The notes: generated by a model not told the origin, from the letters alone. A DNA stretch of 64,000 bases from Pseudomonas frederiksbergensis (GCF_003732705.1 NZ_MOBR01000011.1:23337-87336); one strand, 5' to 3'; shown: positions 17,015-25,981, numbered from the stretch's first letter. Translations and numbers: made by a program.

Positions 17015-18034
17015 ATGGCATTCGTGCAACTTGAAAACCTCGGTAAACGCTACGGCGAAATCGACGCAGTCGTCGCCACCAACCTCTCGGTGGAGAAAGG
17101 CGAGTTCGTGTCCCTGCTCGGCCCTTCCGGCTGCGGCAAAACCACCACGCTGCAAATGATCGCCGGCTTCGTCGAAGTCAGCAGCGGACGCATCGTGCTC
17201 GACGGTCGCGACATCACCCACGCCAAACCCGCCAGCCGTGGCCTGGGCGTGGTGTTCCAGAGTTACGCGCTGTTCCCGCACATGAGCGTGCAGGACAACG
17301 TCGCCTTCGGCCTGCGCATGCGCAAAGTGCCCAACGCAGAATTGCAGCAACGCGTTGATCGCGTCCTGAAACTGGTGCGCCTCAACCAACACGCCGAGCG
17401 CTATCCACGGGAATTGTCCGGTGGCCAGCGTCAGCGTGTGGCGTTGGCTCGGGCGTTGGTGATTGAACCGCCGGTGCTGTTGCTCGACGAACCGCTGTCC
17501 AACCTCGACGCCAACTTGCGCGAAGAGATGCAATTCGAGATCCGCCGCATCCAGCGTGAAGTCGGCATTACCACGTTGATGGTCACCCACGACCAATCCG
17601 AAGCGCTGTCGATCAGCGACCGCGTGGTGGTGATGCAGGCCGGGCGCATCACCCAGATCGACGCGCCGTACACTCTTTATGAACACCCGCGCACCGAGTT
17701 TATTTCCGGGTTTGTCGGCAAGGCCAATCTGCTGCCCGGCGAGCGCGATGGCGCCGGTGTGGTTCAAGTCCGCAGCGGCGGCGACCTGACCCTGAGCCTG
17801 CGCCCGGAAAAAATCGATCTGAGGGAAGTCGGTCAGGGTCGCTTGCCTGGGAACATCGTCAGCCGCTTTTTCCTCGGCAGCCAATGGTTGTATGGCGTCT
17901 CGACGACCTTGGGCGAACTCAGCGTGGTGCGTCGTAACGACGGCTCGGCGCCGCTGGCCGAAGGCACGGCGGTGGGCCTGGACTGGGACGCGGCGTTGCT
18001 GCGGGTGCTGAGTGTCGATGAGGTGTCGGCATGA
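17015..18034 (+). CDS. ABC transporter ATP-binding protein (PotA-like)
   Basis: This 339-residue ATPase has Walker A GPSGCGKT (residues 36-43), signature LSGGQRQRVALARAL, Walker B VLLLDEPLSNLD and a C-terminal TOBE region (about 265-335). This is the architecture of polyamine/iron importers. It energises uptake by the two following permeases. Its start is preceded by GGTGGAG, and its stop overlaps the first permease by four bases. Polyamine-type family members import many other cationic or amino-acid-like compounds, so the substrate is open. Confidence 0.93.
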   Translation: MAFVQLENLGKRYGEIDAVVATNLSVEKGEFVSLLGPSGCGKTTTLQMIAGFVEVSSGRIVLDGRDITHAKPASRGLGVVFQSYALFPHMSVQDNVAFGLRMRKVPNAELQQRVDRVLKLVRLNQHAERYPRELSGGQRQRVALARALVIEPPVLLLDEPLSNLDANLREEMQFEIRRIQREVGITTLMVTHDQSEALSISDRVVVMQAGRITQIDAPYTLYEHPRTEFISGFVGKANLLPGERDGAGVVQVRSGGDLTLSLRPEKIDLREVGQGRLPGNIVSRFFLGSQWLYGVSTTLGELSVVRRNDGSAPLAEGTAVGLDWDAALLRVLSVDEVSA

Positions 18035-18900
18035 GTGTGCTCGCCAACATCCGTCAGGGCCGCCAAGGCTATTTATTGTCGGCACCGGCGCTGGCGCTGT
18101 ATGTGTGCCTGCTGGTGATTCCTTTGCTGCTGACACTGGTGCTGTCGTTCAACGTTTTCGACTACAGCTCGGGGATCAACAGCGACGCCTACACCCTCGA
18201 CCACTACAGCAGCCTGCTCGGCGATCCGTACTTCTACGAGATTTTCCTGCGCACGTTCTGGATCAGCGGCCTGACCACCCTGCTGTGCGTGGTGATTGGC
18301 GTGCCCGAGGCCTACATCCTCAGCCGCATGGGCGCGCCGTGGCGTTCGATTTTCCTGATTCTGATCCTCACCCCGCTGCTGATTTCGGTGGTGGTGCGCG
18401 CCTTCGGCTGGAGCCTGTTGCTCGGCGCCGACGGCCTGGTCAACCAGACCCTGCAAGCCTTCGGTGGTTCGCCGATGAAGCTGCTGTACACGCCGTTTGC
18501 GGTGGTGATTGCGCTGGTCCACGTGATGCTGCCTTTCATGATCATTCCGGTCTGGACCTCGCTGCAGAAACTCGATCCGGCCGCCGAGCAAGCCGCGCTC
18601 TCGCTGGGTGCCAGCCACCTCACGGTGATGCGCAAAGTGATGCTGCCGCAAATCATGCCCGGCGTGTTGTCCGGCACCTTGATCGTGTTCGGCCTGGCTG
18701 CCAGCTCCTTCGCCATTCCGGGCTTGCTCGGCGGACGTCGACTGAAAATGGTCGCCACGCTGATCTACGACCAGTACCTGTCAGAGCTGAACTGGCCGAT
18801 GGGCGCGGCGATTGCCGTGGCTCTGCTGTTGCTCAACCTGCTGATCATGCTGTCGTGGAACCGGATGATCGAAGGCCGCTACAAGAAGTCATTGGGATAA
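18031..18900 (+). CDS. ABC transporter permease (PotB-like)
   Basis: This 289-residue inner-membrane permease has about six helices and the EAA loop EQAALSLGASHLTVMRKVMLPQI that contacts the ATPase. It is translationally coupled to the ATPase gene (ATGA overlap) and followed six bases later by the second permease. Confidence 0.92.
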   Translation: MSVLANIRQGRQGYLLSAPALALYVCLLVIPLLLTLVLSFNVFDYSSGINSDAYTLDHYSSLLGDPYFYEIFLRTFWISGLTTLLCVVIGVPEAYILSRMGAPWRSIFLILILTPLLISVVVRAFGWSLLLGADGLVNQTLQAFGGSPMKLLYTPFAVVIALVHVMLPFMIIPVWTSLQKLDPAAEQAALSLGASHLTVMRKVMLPQIMPGVLSGTLIVFGLAASSFAIPGLLGGRRLKMVATLIYDQYLSELNWPMGAAIAVALLLLNLLIMLSWNRMIEGRYKKSLG

Positions 18901-18906
18901 CTCGAC

Positions 18907-19701
18907 ATGTCCAAGAACGGTCCTTTCGCCCTGTTGTTTCATGCCCTGGTGGTGCTGTTCATGCTCGCACCGCTGGTGGTGGTGTGCCTGGTGGCTTTCA
19001 CCCCGGAAAACACCCTGAGCCTGCCCACTACAAACTTCTCGCTGCGCTGGTTTCGCGCGGTGTTCGAGCGTGCCGACTTTGTCGATGCGTTCTACAACAG
19101 CCTGATTCTGGCGTTCTGCGCCGCGACCTTGGCGACGCTGATTGCGGTGCCGGCGGCGTTGGCCATCACCCGTTATGAGTTTCCCGGGCGGGGCTTTTTC
19201 AATGGTTTGTTTTTGTCGCCGATCATCATTCCGCATCTGGTTTTAGGCGTCGCACTGCTGCGCCTGTTTGCGTTGATGGGCGTGAATGGCAGCTTCGGCT
19301 GGCTGATCTTCGCCCATGTGTTGGTGATCACGCCGTATGTGCTGCGGCTGGTGCTGGCGTCGGCGATTGGCCTGGATCGCAGTGCCGAACATGCGGCGCA
19401 ATCCTTGGGTGCCGGGCGTTTCACGCTGTTCAAGCAAATCACCTTGCCGATGATTCTGCCGGGGGTGGCCGGGGGTTGGTTGCTGGCGTTTATCAACAGT
19501 TTCGATGAGGTCACGTTGTCGATTTTCGTCACTTCGCCGGCCACGCAGACGCTGCCGGTGCGGATGTACGTGTACGCCACTGAGTCCATCGATCCAATGA
19601 TGGCGGCGGTCTCGGCTCTGGTGATTGGCCTGACGGCGTTGACGATGATTCTGCTTGATCGGGTGTATGGCCTGGATCGGGTTCTGGTAGGTAAACAATG
19701 A
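18907..19701 (+). CDS. ABC transporter permease (PotC-like)
   Basis: This 264-residue second permease has about six helices and the EAA motif AEHAAQSLGAGRFTLFKQITLP. With the PotB-like protein it forms the heterodimeric channel. The next gene, the ferredoxin-like dehydrogenase subunit, begins eight bases after its stop, which ties the transporter to the dehydrogenase in one operon. Confidence 0.92.
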   Translation: MSKNGPFALLFHALVVLFMLAPLVVVCLVAFTPENTLSLPTTNFSLRWFRAVFERADFVDAFYNSLILAFCAATLATLIAVPAALAITRYEFPGRGFFNGLFLSPIIIPHLVLGVALLRLFALMGVNGSFGWLIFAHVLVITPYVLRLVLASAIGLDRSAEHAAQSLGAGRFTLFKQITLPMILPGVAGGWLLAFINSFDEVTLSIFVTSPATQTLPVRMYVYATESIDPMMAAVSALVIGLTALTMILLDRVYGLDRVLVGKQ

Positions 19702-19708
19702 GGGCGCC

Positions 19709-19999
19709 ATGGCTTTGCTGAAACGACTGGCCGAAGGCGACCGCCCGGCCCTGGACTTCGTCCTCGACGGCCAACCGGCCACCGCCCTGCTCGGCGACAC
19801 CGTACTGACCGCCGTGCTGACCTGCAGCGAACACCTGCGCGGCAGCGACTTCAGCGCCGAACCCCGCGCCGGGTTCTGCCTGATGGGCGCGTGCCAGGAT
19901 TGCTGGGTACGCCTGGGCGACGGCCGCCGAGTACGGGCCTGCTCGACCCTCCTCGAACCCGGCCAACACATCAGCCGCGAACCGGGGCGCTCGCTATGA
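19709..19999 (+). CDS. [2Fe-2S] subunit of a heteromeric flavin dehydrogenase (HcnA/LhpF-like)
   Basis: This 96-residue ferredoxin-like protein has Cys57, Cys62, Cys65 and Cys78 in the spacing C-x4-C-x2-C-x12-C typical of the small subunit of HcnABC, D-hydroxyproline dehydrogenase and opine oxidases. It should carry electrons from the flavin subunits encoded downstream. An array of four REPINs, about 500 bp, separates it from the FAD subunit gene, although the three products must act together. Confidence 0.88.
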   Translation: MALLKRLAEGDRPALDFVLDGQPATALLGDTVLTAVLTCSEHLRGSDFSAEPRAGFCLMGACQDCWVRLGDGRRVRACSTLLEPGQHISREPGRSL

Positions 20000-20030
20000 A
20001 CACCCAATCCAACTGCATAAACCGCATCCC

Positions 20031-20530
20031 CTGTGGGAGCGAGCTTGCTCGCGATAGCAATCTGTCAGCCACCACAGATGTTGTGTGTACTGCCGTCATC
20101 GCGAGCAAGCCCGCTCCCACAGGGGTTTTGCGCCGATCACAAATATTGCAGCCAACCCCGATCAACTGTGGGAGCGAGCTTGCTCGCGAAAGCGTCGTGT
20201 CAGCCACCACATCTGTTGAATGTGCCGGCCCCTTCGCGAGCAAGCTCGCTCCCACAGGGGTTTTGCGTCGTTCACAGAAATTGCAGCCAACCGAGATCAA
20301 CTGTGGGAGCGAGCTTGCTCGCGAAGGCGTCGTGTCAGCCACCGCATCTGTTGAATGTGCCGGCCTCTTCGCGAGCAAGCCCGCTCCCACAGGGGTTTTG
20401 CGTCGTTCACAAATATTGCAGCCAACCGAGATCAACTGTGGGAGCGAGCCTGCTCGCGAAGGCGTCGTGTCAGTCGCCATCCCTTCTGAATGTACCGTCC
20501 TCTTCGCGAGCAGGCTCGCTCCCACAGGGG
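20031..20530. repeat. Tandem REPIN array, four units with exact 135-bp period
   Basis: The leading copy CTGTGGGAGCGAGC(T/C)TGCTCGCGA begins at 20031, 20166, 20301 and 20436, so successive units are exactly 135 bp apart. Each unit holds two inverted REPs, and each unit after the first is joined by the shared linker GCAGCCAACC(C/G)(A/C)GATCAACTG. The last unit ends seven bases before the next ATG. The array grew by unequal duplication of one REPIN plus flank. It splits one operon. Confidence 0.95.
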
Positions 20531-20537
20531 ATCTGGT

Positions 20538-21893
20538 ATGAATCCGGTGATTGTTGTCGGGGCTGGCCCTGCGGGGATTCGTGCGGCGCAGACGCTGGTG
20601 GCGCATGGTGTCCGTCCGATTTTGCTGGACGAAGCCGCGCGCGGTGGTGGGCAGATTTATCGGCGGCAACCGGCGAATTTCAAGCGCTCGGCGGTCAAGT
20701 TGTATGGCTTCGAAGCCCGCAAGGCCAGTGCGATTCATCAAGCTCTCGACGTACTGCGCGAGCAACTCGACTATCGCCCCGACACCCTAGTGTGGAACGC
20801 CGAGGCCGGTGCCCTCGATACCTTGCATGACGGCCGAGCCACGCGACTGGAGTTCTCTCGGGTGATCGTCGCCACCGGCGCCACTGACCGGGTTCTGCCG
20901 GTGCCGGGCTGGACGTTGCCGGGGGTCTACAGCCTCGGCGCGGCGCAGATTGCGTTGAAGTTCCAGGGCTGCGCCATCGGCGAACGGGTGGTGTTCGCCG
21001 GCAGCGGACCGTTGCTGTACCTCGTCGCCTATCAATACGCAAAGGCCGGCGCAAAGGTTGTGGCTGTGCTCGACAGCTCGCCCTTCAGCGCTCAGGCCCG
21101 CGCCCTGCCCGGCCTGCTCTCGCAACCGGCGACCCTGGCCAAAGGCATTTATTACCGCAGTTGGCTGACCGCCCACGGCATCCCGGTGCATCAGGGCGCC
21201 AGCCTGGTCCAGGTCAACGGCGAACAGCGCGTGCAATCCCTGAACTGGCGCAACGCCAAAGGCTCCCAACAAATCGACTGCGATTCGGTCGCCTTCGCCC
21301 ATGGCCTGCGCAGCGAAACCCAACTTGCTGATCTGCTCGGTTGCGAATTCGCCTGGAACCCCCTCAACCGCGCCTGGCTACCCCAGCGTGACAGCGCCGG
21401 TCGCAGCAGTGTCGCCGAGGTTTACCTGGCCGGTGACGGCGCCGGGATCATGGGCGCCGACGCCGCGGAAATGGCCGGCGAGCGCGCCGCTTTGGCCCTG
21501 CTCGAAGACAGTGGCTACCTGATCCCACCGCAACGCAGCCTGCAACTGGAACACGCCCTCCAGCGCATCGGCGACTTCCGCCAGGGCCTGGAGCGCGCCT
21601 TCGCCTTCCCCGAAGATTGGGCCGCCAACAGCGCCGATAACCTGATCATCTGCCGCTGCGAAGAAGTCCGCGCCGGGGATATCCGTCAGGTCGTGCGCGA
21701 AGGTCACTGGGAAATCAACCGGGTCAAGGCCCATTGCCGGGTCGGCATGGGTCGTTGCCAGGGCCGGATGTGCGGTGCCGCCGCCGCAGAAATCATCGCC
21801 TGCGAAAGCCAACGTCCCGTGTCGGAGATCGGCCGATTGCGCGCCCAGTCGCCGATCAAACCGTTGCCGTTTGGCCTGGAGGTCGAGCCATGA
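20538..21893 (+). CDS. FAD/NAD(P)-type subunit with BFD-like iron-sulfur domain (HcnB/OoxA/LhpE-like)
   Basis: This 451-residue protein has an N-terminal FAD Rossmann motif ([17 protein letters not shown]), a second nucleotide-binding motif (VVFAGSGPLLYLVAYQY), and a C-terminal BFD-like [2Fe-2S] domain with Cys372-x-Cys374 and Cys407-x4-Cys412. This layout is the alpha-type subunit of hydrogen cyanide synthase, opine oxidase and D-hydroxyproline dehydrogenase. The ATG at 20538 is chosen over an in-frame start at 20490 inside the REP array. Its stop overlaps the next gene (ATGA). The substrate is unknown. Confidence 0.9.
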   Translation: MNPVIVVGAGPAGIRAAQTLVAHGVRPILLDEAARGGGQIYRRQPANFKRSAVKLYGFEARKASAIHQALDVLREQLDYRPDTLVWNAEAGALDTLHDGRATRLEFSRVIVATGATDRVLPVPGWTLPGVYSLGAAQIALKFQGCAIGERVVFAGSGPLLYLVAYQYAKAGAKVVAVLDSSPFSAQARALPGLLSQPATLAKGIYYRSWLTAHGIPVHQGASLVQVNGEQRVQSLNWRNAKGSQQIDCDSVAFAHGLRSETQLADLLGCEFAWNPLNRAWLPQRDSAGRSSVAEVYLAGDGAGIMGADAAEMAGERAALALLEDSGYLIPPQRSLQLEHALQRIGDFRQGLERAFAFPEDWAANSADNLIICRCEEVRAGDIRQVVREGHWEINRVKAHCRVGMGRCQGRMCGAAAAEIIACESQRPVSEIGRLRAQSPIKPLPFGLEVEP

Positions 21894-23005
21894 TCGAAGT
21901 CGATGCCATCATCATTGGCGGCGGCATTGTCGGTGCCTCCGCCGCGCTGTTTCTCAGCAAGGCCGGCCGTCGCGTGGCGCTGCTGGAGCGGGACTTTTGC
22001 GGTTCCCACTCCAGCGGCGTGAACTACGGCGGTGTGCGGCGCCAGGGTCGGCCGTTGTCGCAACTGCCGCTGTCGCAACAGGCCCACGAACTCTGGGGCC
22101 AACTACCGCAGTTGATCGGCATCGACGGTGAATACCAGCGCAGCGGTCACCTGAAACTGGCCCGCAGCCTCAACGACCTGCGCGCATTGCAGGACTACGC
22201 CGCCAGCAGCCAGGGGTTCGGCCTCGACTTGCAAATTCTTGAACGAGATGAACTTCGCGCGCGGTTCCCGTGGGTCGGTGATGTGGCGGCCGGCGCGTCG
22301 TTCTGCCCCGACGACGGTCACGCCAACCCGCGACTGGTGTCCCCGGCCTTTGCCCAGACGGCCCGCAGGCATGGCGCACAAATTCATGAGCAATGCGCCG
22401 TCACTCAGGTTGAACACGACGGTCAGCGCTTTCACGTCAGCACCGCCAGCGGCCTCGAACTTCGCGCGCCGTGGCTGCTCAATTGCGCCGGGGCCTGGGC
22501 CGGCAAATTGGCCGAACAGTTTGGCGAACCAGTGCCAATGCACGCCGGCCACCCGGCGATGCTGGTCACCGAGCCGTTGCCCATGGTGATGAACGCCAGC
22601 ACCGGGGTCGAGGGCGGTGGCATCTATGCCCGACAGGTTGCTCGCGGCAATTGCGTGTTGGGCGGTGGCCAGGGTTTCGCCCTCGACGACGCCCGCGCCC
22701 GGCCGGGCCAGAACGCGGTGATCGAGATCCTGCGCCAAGCGGTCGAGCTCTACCCGTTTCTTGAAGGCGCCCAGGCGATCCGTACCTGGAGCGGCACCGA
22801 AGGTTATTTGCCCGACCGCCAACCGGTGATCGGGCACAGCGGCACCCAACCCGGTCTGTTGCACGGGTTTGGCTTTGCCGGCGCCGGTTTCCAGATCGGT
22901 CCGGCGGTGGGCCAGGCGCTCACCGAGATCATCTGCAGCGGCGCGCCAAAAACGTCGCTGGATGCGTTTTCCATCACCCGGTTTCACTCCATCTCCGTTG
23001 CTTGA
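21890..23005 (+). CDS. FAD-dependent amino acid/imino acid dehydrogenase subunit (HcnC/OoxB/LhpB-like)
   Basis: This 371-residue DadA/glycine-oxidase-family flavoprotein starts with VDAIIIGGGIVGASAALFL and ends with the FAD-binding GFGFAGAGFQIGPAVGQALTE. In the related heterotrimers this subunit oxidises the C-N bond of the substrate. It is coupled to the FAD/NAD(P)-type subunit gene by an ATGA overlap and lies 18 bp before the binding-protein gene. No hydroxyproline epimerase, opine-specific gene or cyanide-resistance gene lies nearby, so the compound oxidised remains open. Confidence 0.9.
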   Translation: MIEVDAIIIGGGIVGASAALFLSKAGRRVALLERDFCGSHSSGVNYGGVRRQGRPLSQLPLSQQAHELWGQLPQLIGIDGEYQRSGHLKLARSLNDLRALQDYAASSQGFGLDLQILERDELRARFPWVGDVAAGASFCPDDGHANPRLVSPAFAQTARRHGAQIHEQCAVTQVEHDGQRFHVSTASGLELRAPWLLNCAGAWAGKLAEQFGEPVPMHAGHPAMLVTEPLPMVMNASTGVEGGGIYARQVARGNCVLGGGQGFALDDARARPGQNAVIEILRQAVELYPFLEGAQAIRTWSGTEGYLPDRQPVIGHSGTQPGLLHGFGFAGAGFQIGPAVGQALTEIICSGAPKTSLDAFSITRFHSISVA

Positions 23006-23023
23006 TAGAGGAAGGTCGCGCCA

Positions 23024-24070
23024 ATGAATAACGTCAAACGCACCGCACTGCTCGGGTTGTCCTGCATGGGCGCCCTGCTCACGATCAGCCAGGCCCAGGC
23101 CGAACCGACGCTTTACCTGGGCATGAATGGCGGGACCATGGAGCGGCTCTACGCCGACAAGGTGCTGCCGGTGTTCGAGAAAGCCAACAACGTCAAAGTG
23201 GTGATTGTGCCGGGGACCTCCGCCGACATCCTGGCCAAGGTCCAGGCCAGCAAGGGCAATCCGCAACTGCACGTGATGTTCCTCGACGACGGCATCATGT
23301 ACCGCGCCATCTCCATGGGCTTGTGCGACAAACTCCAGGACAGCCCGACCCTGGCGCAAATTCCGGCCAAGGGTCGGATCAAGGATGAGGCCGTGGCCGT
23401 CAGCCTCGGTGTCACCGGGCTGGCGTACAACACGCGGCTGTTCAAGGAAAAAGGCTGGGCCGCGCCGACCTCGTGGATGGACCTGGCCGACCCGCGCTTC
23501 AAAGACAAAGTGGTGTTCCAGTCGATGGCCTCTTCGACGTTCGGCCTGCATGGTTTCCTGATGTTCAACCGCATCCAGGGCGGTAGCGAAACCGACGTCG
23601 AACCGGGCTTCAAGGCCTGGCCGAATACCGTCGGGCGCAACGTGCTGGAATACATTCCGAGCTCGGCGAAGATTTCCGAAATGCTGCAAACCGACGAAGC
23701 CGCGCTGTTCCCGTTGACCCCGACCCAGGTCACGGCGCTGAAACTCAAAGGCATGCCGGTGGAATACGCGCAGCCTAAGGAAGGCGCCGTGGTGCTCAAC
23801 GTTGCCGAGTGCGCGATCGCCAACAACACCCAACCGGAACTGGCGCAAAAACTCGCAGCGTTCCTGCTGACACCAGACGCACAAGCCGCTGCGCTTGAAG
23901 ACGGCGACCAGATCCCGTCCAACCCCAACACCCCGACCACCGACAAAACCCGTGGTCAGGTTGAGGCGATGAAGAAGTACCTGGAGACCGCGATTGCGGT
24001 GGATTGGGACCAGGTGAACGAACAGCGCCCGGCGTGGAATGCGCGGTGGAATCGGAGCATCGAGCGCTAG
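23024..24070 (+). CDS. ABC transporter periplasmic binding protein (polyamine/PotD-like)
   Basis: This 348-residue protein has a Sec signal peptide (cleavage expected after SQAQA near residue 26) and a type II periplasmic-binding fold. It delivers substrate to the PotABC-like importer encoded upstream. Being last in the operon after the dehydrogenase subunits, it shows that uptake and oxidation of one compound are linked. It lacks a lipobox, so it is soluble. Modelling the pocket might separate amines from amino acids. Confidence 0.9.
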   Translation: MNNVKRTALLGLSCMGALLTISQAQAEPTLYLGMNGGTMERLYADKVLPVFEKANNVKVVIVPGTSADILAKVQASKGNPQLHVMFLDDGIMYRAISMGLCDKLQDSPTLAQIPAKGRIKDEAVAVSLGVTGLAYNTRLFKEKGWAAPTSWMDLADPRFKDKVVFQSMASSTFGLHGFLMFNRIQGGSETDVEPGFKAWPNTVGRNVLEYIPSSAKISEMLQTDEAALFPLTPTQVTALKLKGMPVEYAQPKEGAVVLNVAECAIANNTQPELAQKLAAFLLTPDAQAAALEDGDQIPSNPNTPTTDKTRGQVEAMKKYLETAIAVDWDQVNEQRPAWNARWNRSIER

Positions 24071-24097
24071 GCATATTTGACCAACACCACAAACCCC

Positions 24098-24189
24098 TTG
24101 TGGGAGCGGGCTTGCTCGCGAAAGCGGTGTGTCAGCCACATCAATATTGACTGATACACCGCTTTCGCGAGCAAGCCCGCTCCCACAGG
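24098..24189. repeat. REPIN
   Basis: Inverted REPs TTGTGGGAGCGGGCTTGCTC ... GAGCAAGCCCGCTCCCACAG follow the binding-protein gene and may stabilise or end its mRNA. Confidence 0.9.
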
Positions 24190-24200
24190 GTTCGCAGTGA

Positions 24201-24514
24201 TCAGAAACCTACGTCGAGCACCACACTGTCCAGGTAAGTCCCGGCGGGCGGTGTGGCTTGGTCGGTGTAGATTTTCGCGTTGTAGTTGAAGACCTGACTC
24301 CCGGTGCCTAGACCATTGCCCGGATTGGCCTCGGCATCCGAACTGGCCCGCCGCGCACTGCCGACACTCCCCCCCACCGCGTCGTGCCGGCGCTTATGAA
24401 AATGTCATACGCCAGATAACTCTCCCCGGAAATCATCCGCCGTCCCGCCGACACTCACTGCCTGCAGACCATCGTTCAAGCCCACAGTGTAGGCACTGCC
24501 CCTGCGGGAAATAA
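24201..24514 (-). pseudogene. Remnant of a spore coat U (SCPU/fimbrial) domain protein
   Basis: Minus-strand reading gives GSAYTVGLNDGLQAVS, then in a second frame RRMISGESYLAYDIF, and in a third frame GTGSQVFNYNAKIYTDQA...GTYLDSVVLDVGF ending in TGA at 24201. These match successive blocks of the SCPU domain (Y-x-V-G-L-N-x-G; R-R-M...L-x-Y; the closing G-x-Y-x-D-x-V strand). At least two frameshifts separate them, and the signal peptide and N-terminal half are missing. Such proteins normally belong to chaperone-usher Csu-type pili; no other csu gene is present. Confidence 0.6.
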
Positions 24515-24650
24515 CCTGTACATGCCGCAGATTTCTGTCTCACTAAGCCACGACTATGTCAGCACGGGTGGTAGGACAATTCCCCATCTGGTTACACTAC
24601 GCCGCCGCAGCTCGGTGAGCCGGCCTGAAGAACCCGGGGGTGACAGTATC

Positions 24651-25766
24651 GTGGCCATTCGACCGCCAATCCGTTCGCGTCTCACACCACGCTGGCCCGT
24701 ATTGCGCCGCTTGTTCGGCAAGACCGCTGTGCTGGCGGCCAATCATCGGGTCATCCACGACTACTTCCGCCACAAGGCACTTGTCCAGGGCTACACCCTC
24801 AGCCATAGCCAGCAGCGGGTCATCGACCACATGGCCCAACAGGCGACGACGTTGCTGGGCCAGTCGGCGAAAATCCTGCCGGGTCTGTACCTGCATGGCG
24901 CGGTCGGGCGCGGCAAAAGCTGGCTGCTGGATGGTTTCTTCCAGGCCATGCCCATCGCGCAAAAACAACGCCTGCACTTCCATGAGTTTTTCGCCCAACT
25001 GCACCAGGGCATGTTCAACCATCGCGAGCAGCACGACGCCCTGGCGGCGACCCTGGATGAGTTGCTGCGCGATTGTCGGGTGTTGTGTTTCGACGAGTTT
25101 CACGTCCACGACATCGGCGATGCGATGCTCATTACCCGGCTGTTCAAGGCCCTGTTCCGCCGGGGCATCCTGCTGCTGGTCACCTCCAATTACCCGCCGG
25201 AAGGCTTGCTGCCCAACCCGCTTTACCATGCGCGGTTCAAACCGGTGATCGACCTGATCAATACGCGCATGCACGTCATGGAGGTCGGCGGCCCCCACGA
25301 CTACCGAAGCCAGGCGCGAACCCACGCCCAGCAGGTGTTTACCCAGGGCCATTACGTCTGGCCTGCGACCCAGGCCCAGCGCCAGGCACTGAACCTGCCG
25401 CAAAGCATTGCCTCCCTGACGTTGCCCGTTGGCAAGCGGCATTTGCCGGCGCGGTACTGCGAAGAGCGAACTGTCGGTTTTACCTTCAGCGATCTGTGCG
25501 ACCAACCCACGGCGGTCATGGATTATCTGGAACTGTGCCGCCGGTTCGATCACTGGATCATTGACGAACTGCCAAGCCTGGCCAGTTGCTCGATGGCCGC
25601 GCAGCAGCGGTTTATCAACCTGATCGATGTTTTGTACGATCAGGACAAGCATCTGGTTTTACTCGGGCAGCGGTCGTTGCGCGAAAGCCTGGGTGGGGAT
25701 GCCATTGACCTGGCGCGCACGCGTAGTCGGTTGGGGCAGTTGGTGGAAGTCCGGGAGCCTGTTTAA
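24651..25766 (+). CDS. zapE: ZapE/AFG1-family ATPase
   Basis: This 371-residue P-loop ATPase has Walker A GAVGRGKS (Lys89) and Walker B RVLCFDEFHVHD. ZapE interacts with the Z-ring in division; AFG1 relatives act in protein quality control. The GTG at 24651 is chosen because GGGGG precedes it by about 10 bases and the resulting length matches the family (about 365). In-frame codons run back to 24522 but enter the pseudogene remnant. Pseudomonas usually has a zapE near rplM, so this may be a second, diverged copy (not checkable here). Confidence 0.82.
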   Translation: MAIRPPIRSRLTPRWPVLRRLFGKTAVLAANHRVIHDYFRHKALVQGYTLSHSQQRVIDHMAQQATTLLGQSAKILPGLYLHGAVGRGKSWLLDGFFQAMPIAQKQRLHFHEFFAQLHQGMFNHREQHDALAATLDELLRDCRVLCFDEFHVHDIGDAMLITRLFKALFRRGILLLVTSNYPPEGLLPNPLYHARFKPVIDLINTRMHVMEVGGPHDYRSQARTHAQQVFTQGHYVWPATQAQRQALNLPQSIASLTLPVGKRHLPARYCEERTVGFTFSDLCDQPTAVMDYLELCRRFDHWIIDELPSLASCSMAAQQRFINLIDVLYDQDKHLVLLGQRSLRESLGGDAIDLARTRSRLGQLVEVREPV

Positions 25767-25796
25767 AAGATAGATTTTGGGGATGGCTGCCGGCCT

Positions 25797-25900
25797 CTTC
25801 GCGAGCAAGCCCGCTCCCACAGGGAATTTGTGTTGGCCACAGATTTTGAGTAGTCCAAAAAACCACTGTGGGAGCGGGCTTGCTCGCGAAGGCGGCCTGA
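25797..25900. repeat. Two inverted REPs between zapE and the LRR-kinase
   Basis: TTCGCGAGCAAGCCCGCTCCCACAG (25799-25823) and CTGTGGGAGCGGGCTTGCTCGCGA (25866-25889) point away from each other across about 43 bp. Confidence 0.9.
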
Positions 25901-25981
25901 CTGACACCACAAACTCCCGCTATCATGCAGCCCATCTTCAGGCCCCCACGGCCCTCTTCCCGATCAATAGCGAACCCGTTC

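Noticed and set aside
20031..20530. CRISPR array
   Set aside because: The repeats are inverted REP pairs with a 135-bp period and near-identical linkers, not short direct repeats with unique spacers, and there are no cas genes.
20033..20541. Repetitive frames such as a protein repeating SELARE/LAPTGVLRRS
   Set aside because: They are translations of REP DNA on both strands with no start signals.
17015..24070. Hydrogen cyanide synthase operon (hcnABC)
   Set aside because: The subunit architecture matches, but the transporter genes, IclR regulator and broken spacing differ from hcnABC, and no Anr box was seen upstream; the homologous catabolic dehydrogenases fit better.
24201..24514. Intact fimbrial protein gene
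   Set aside because: The conserved blocks lie in three frames and the signal peptide half is missing.
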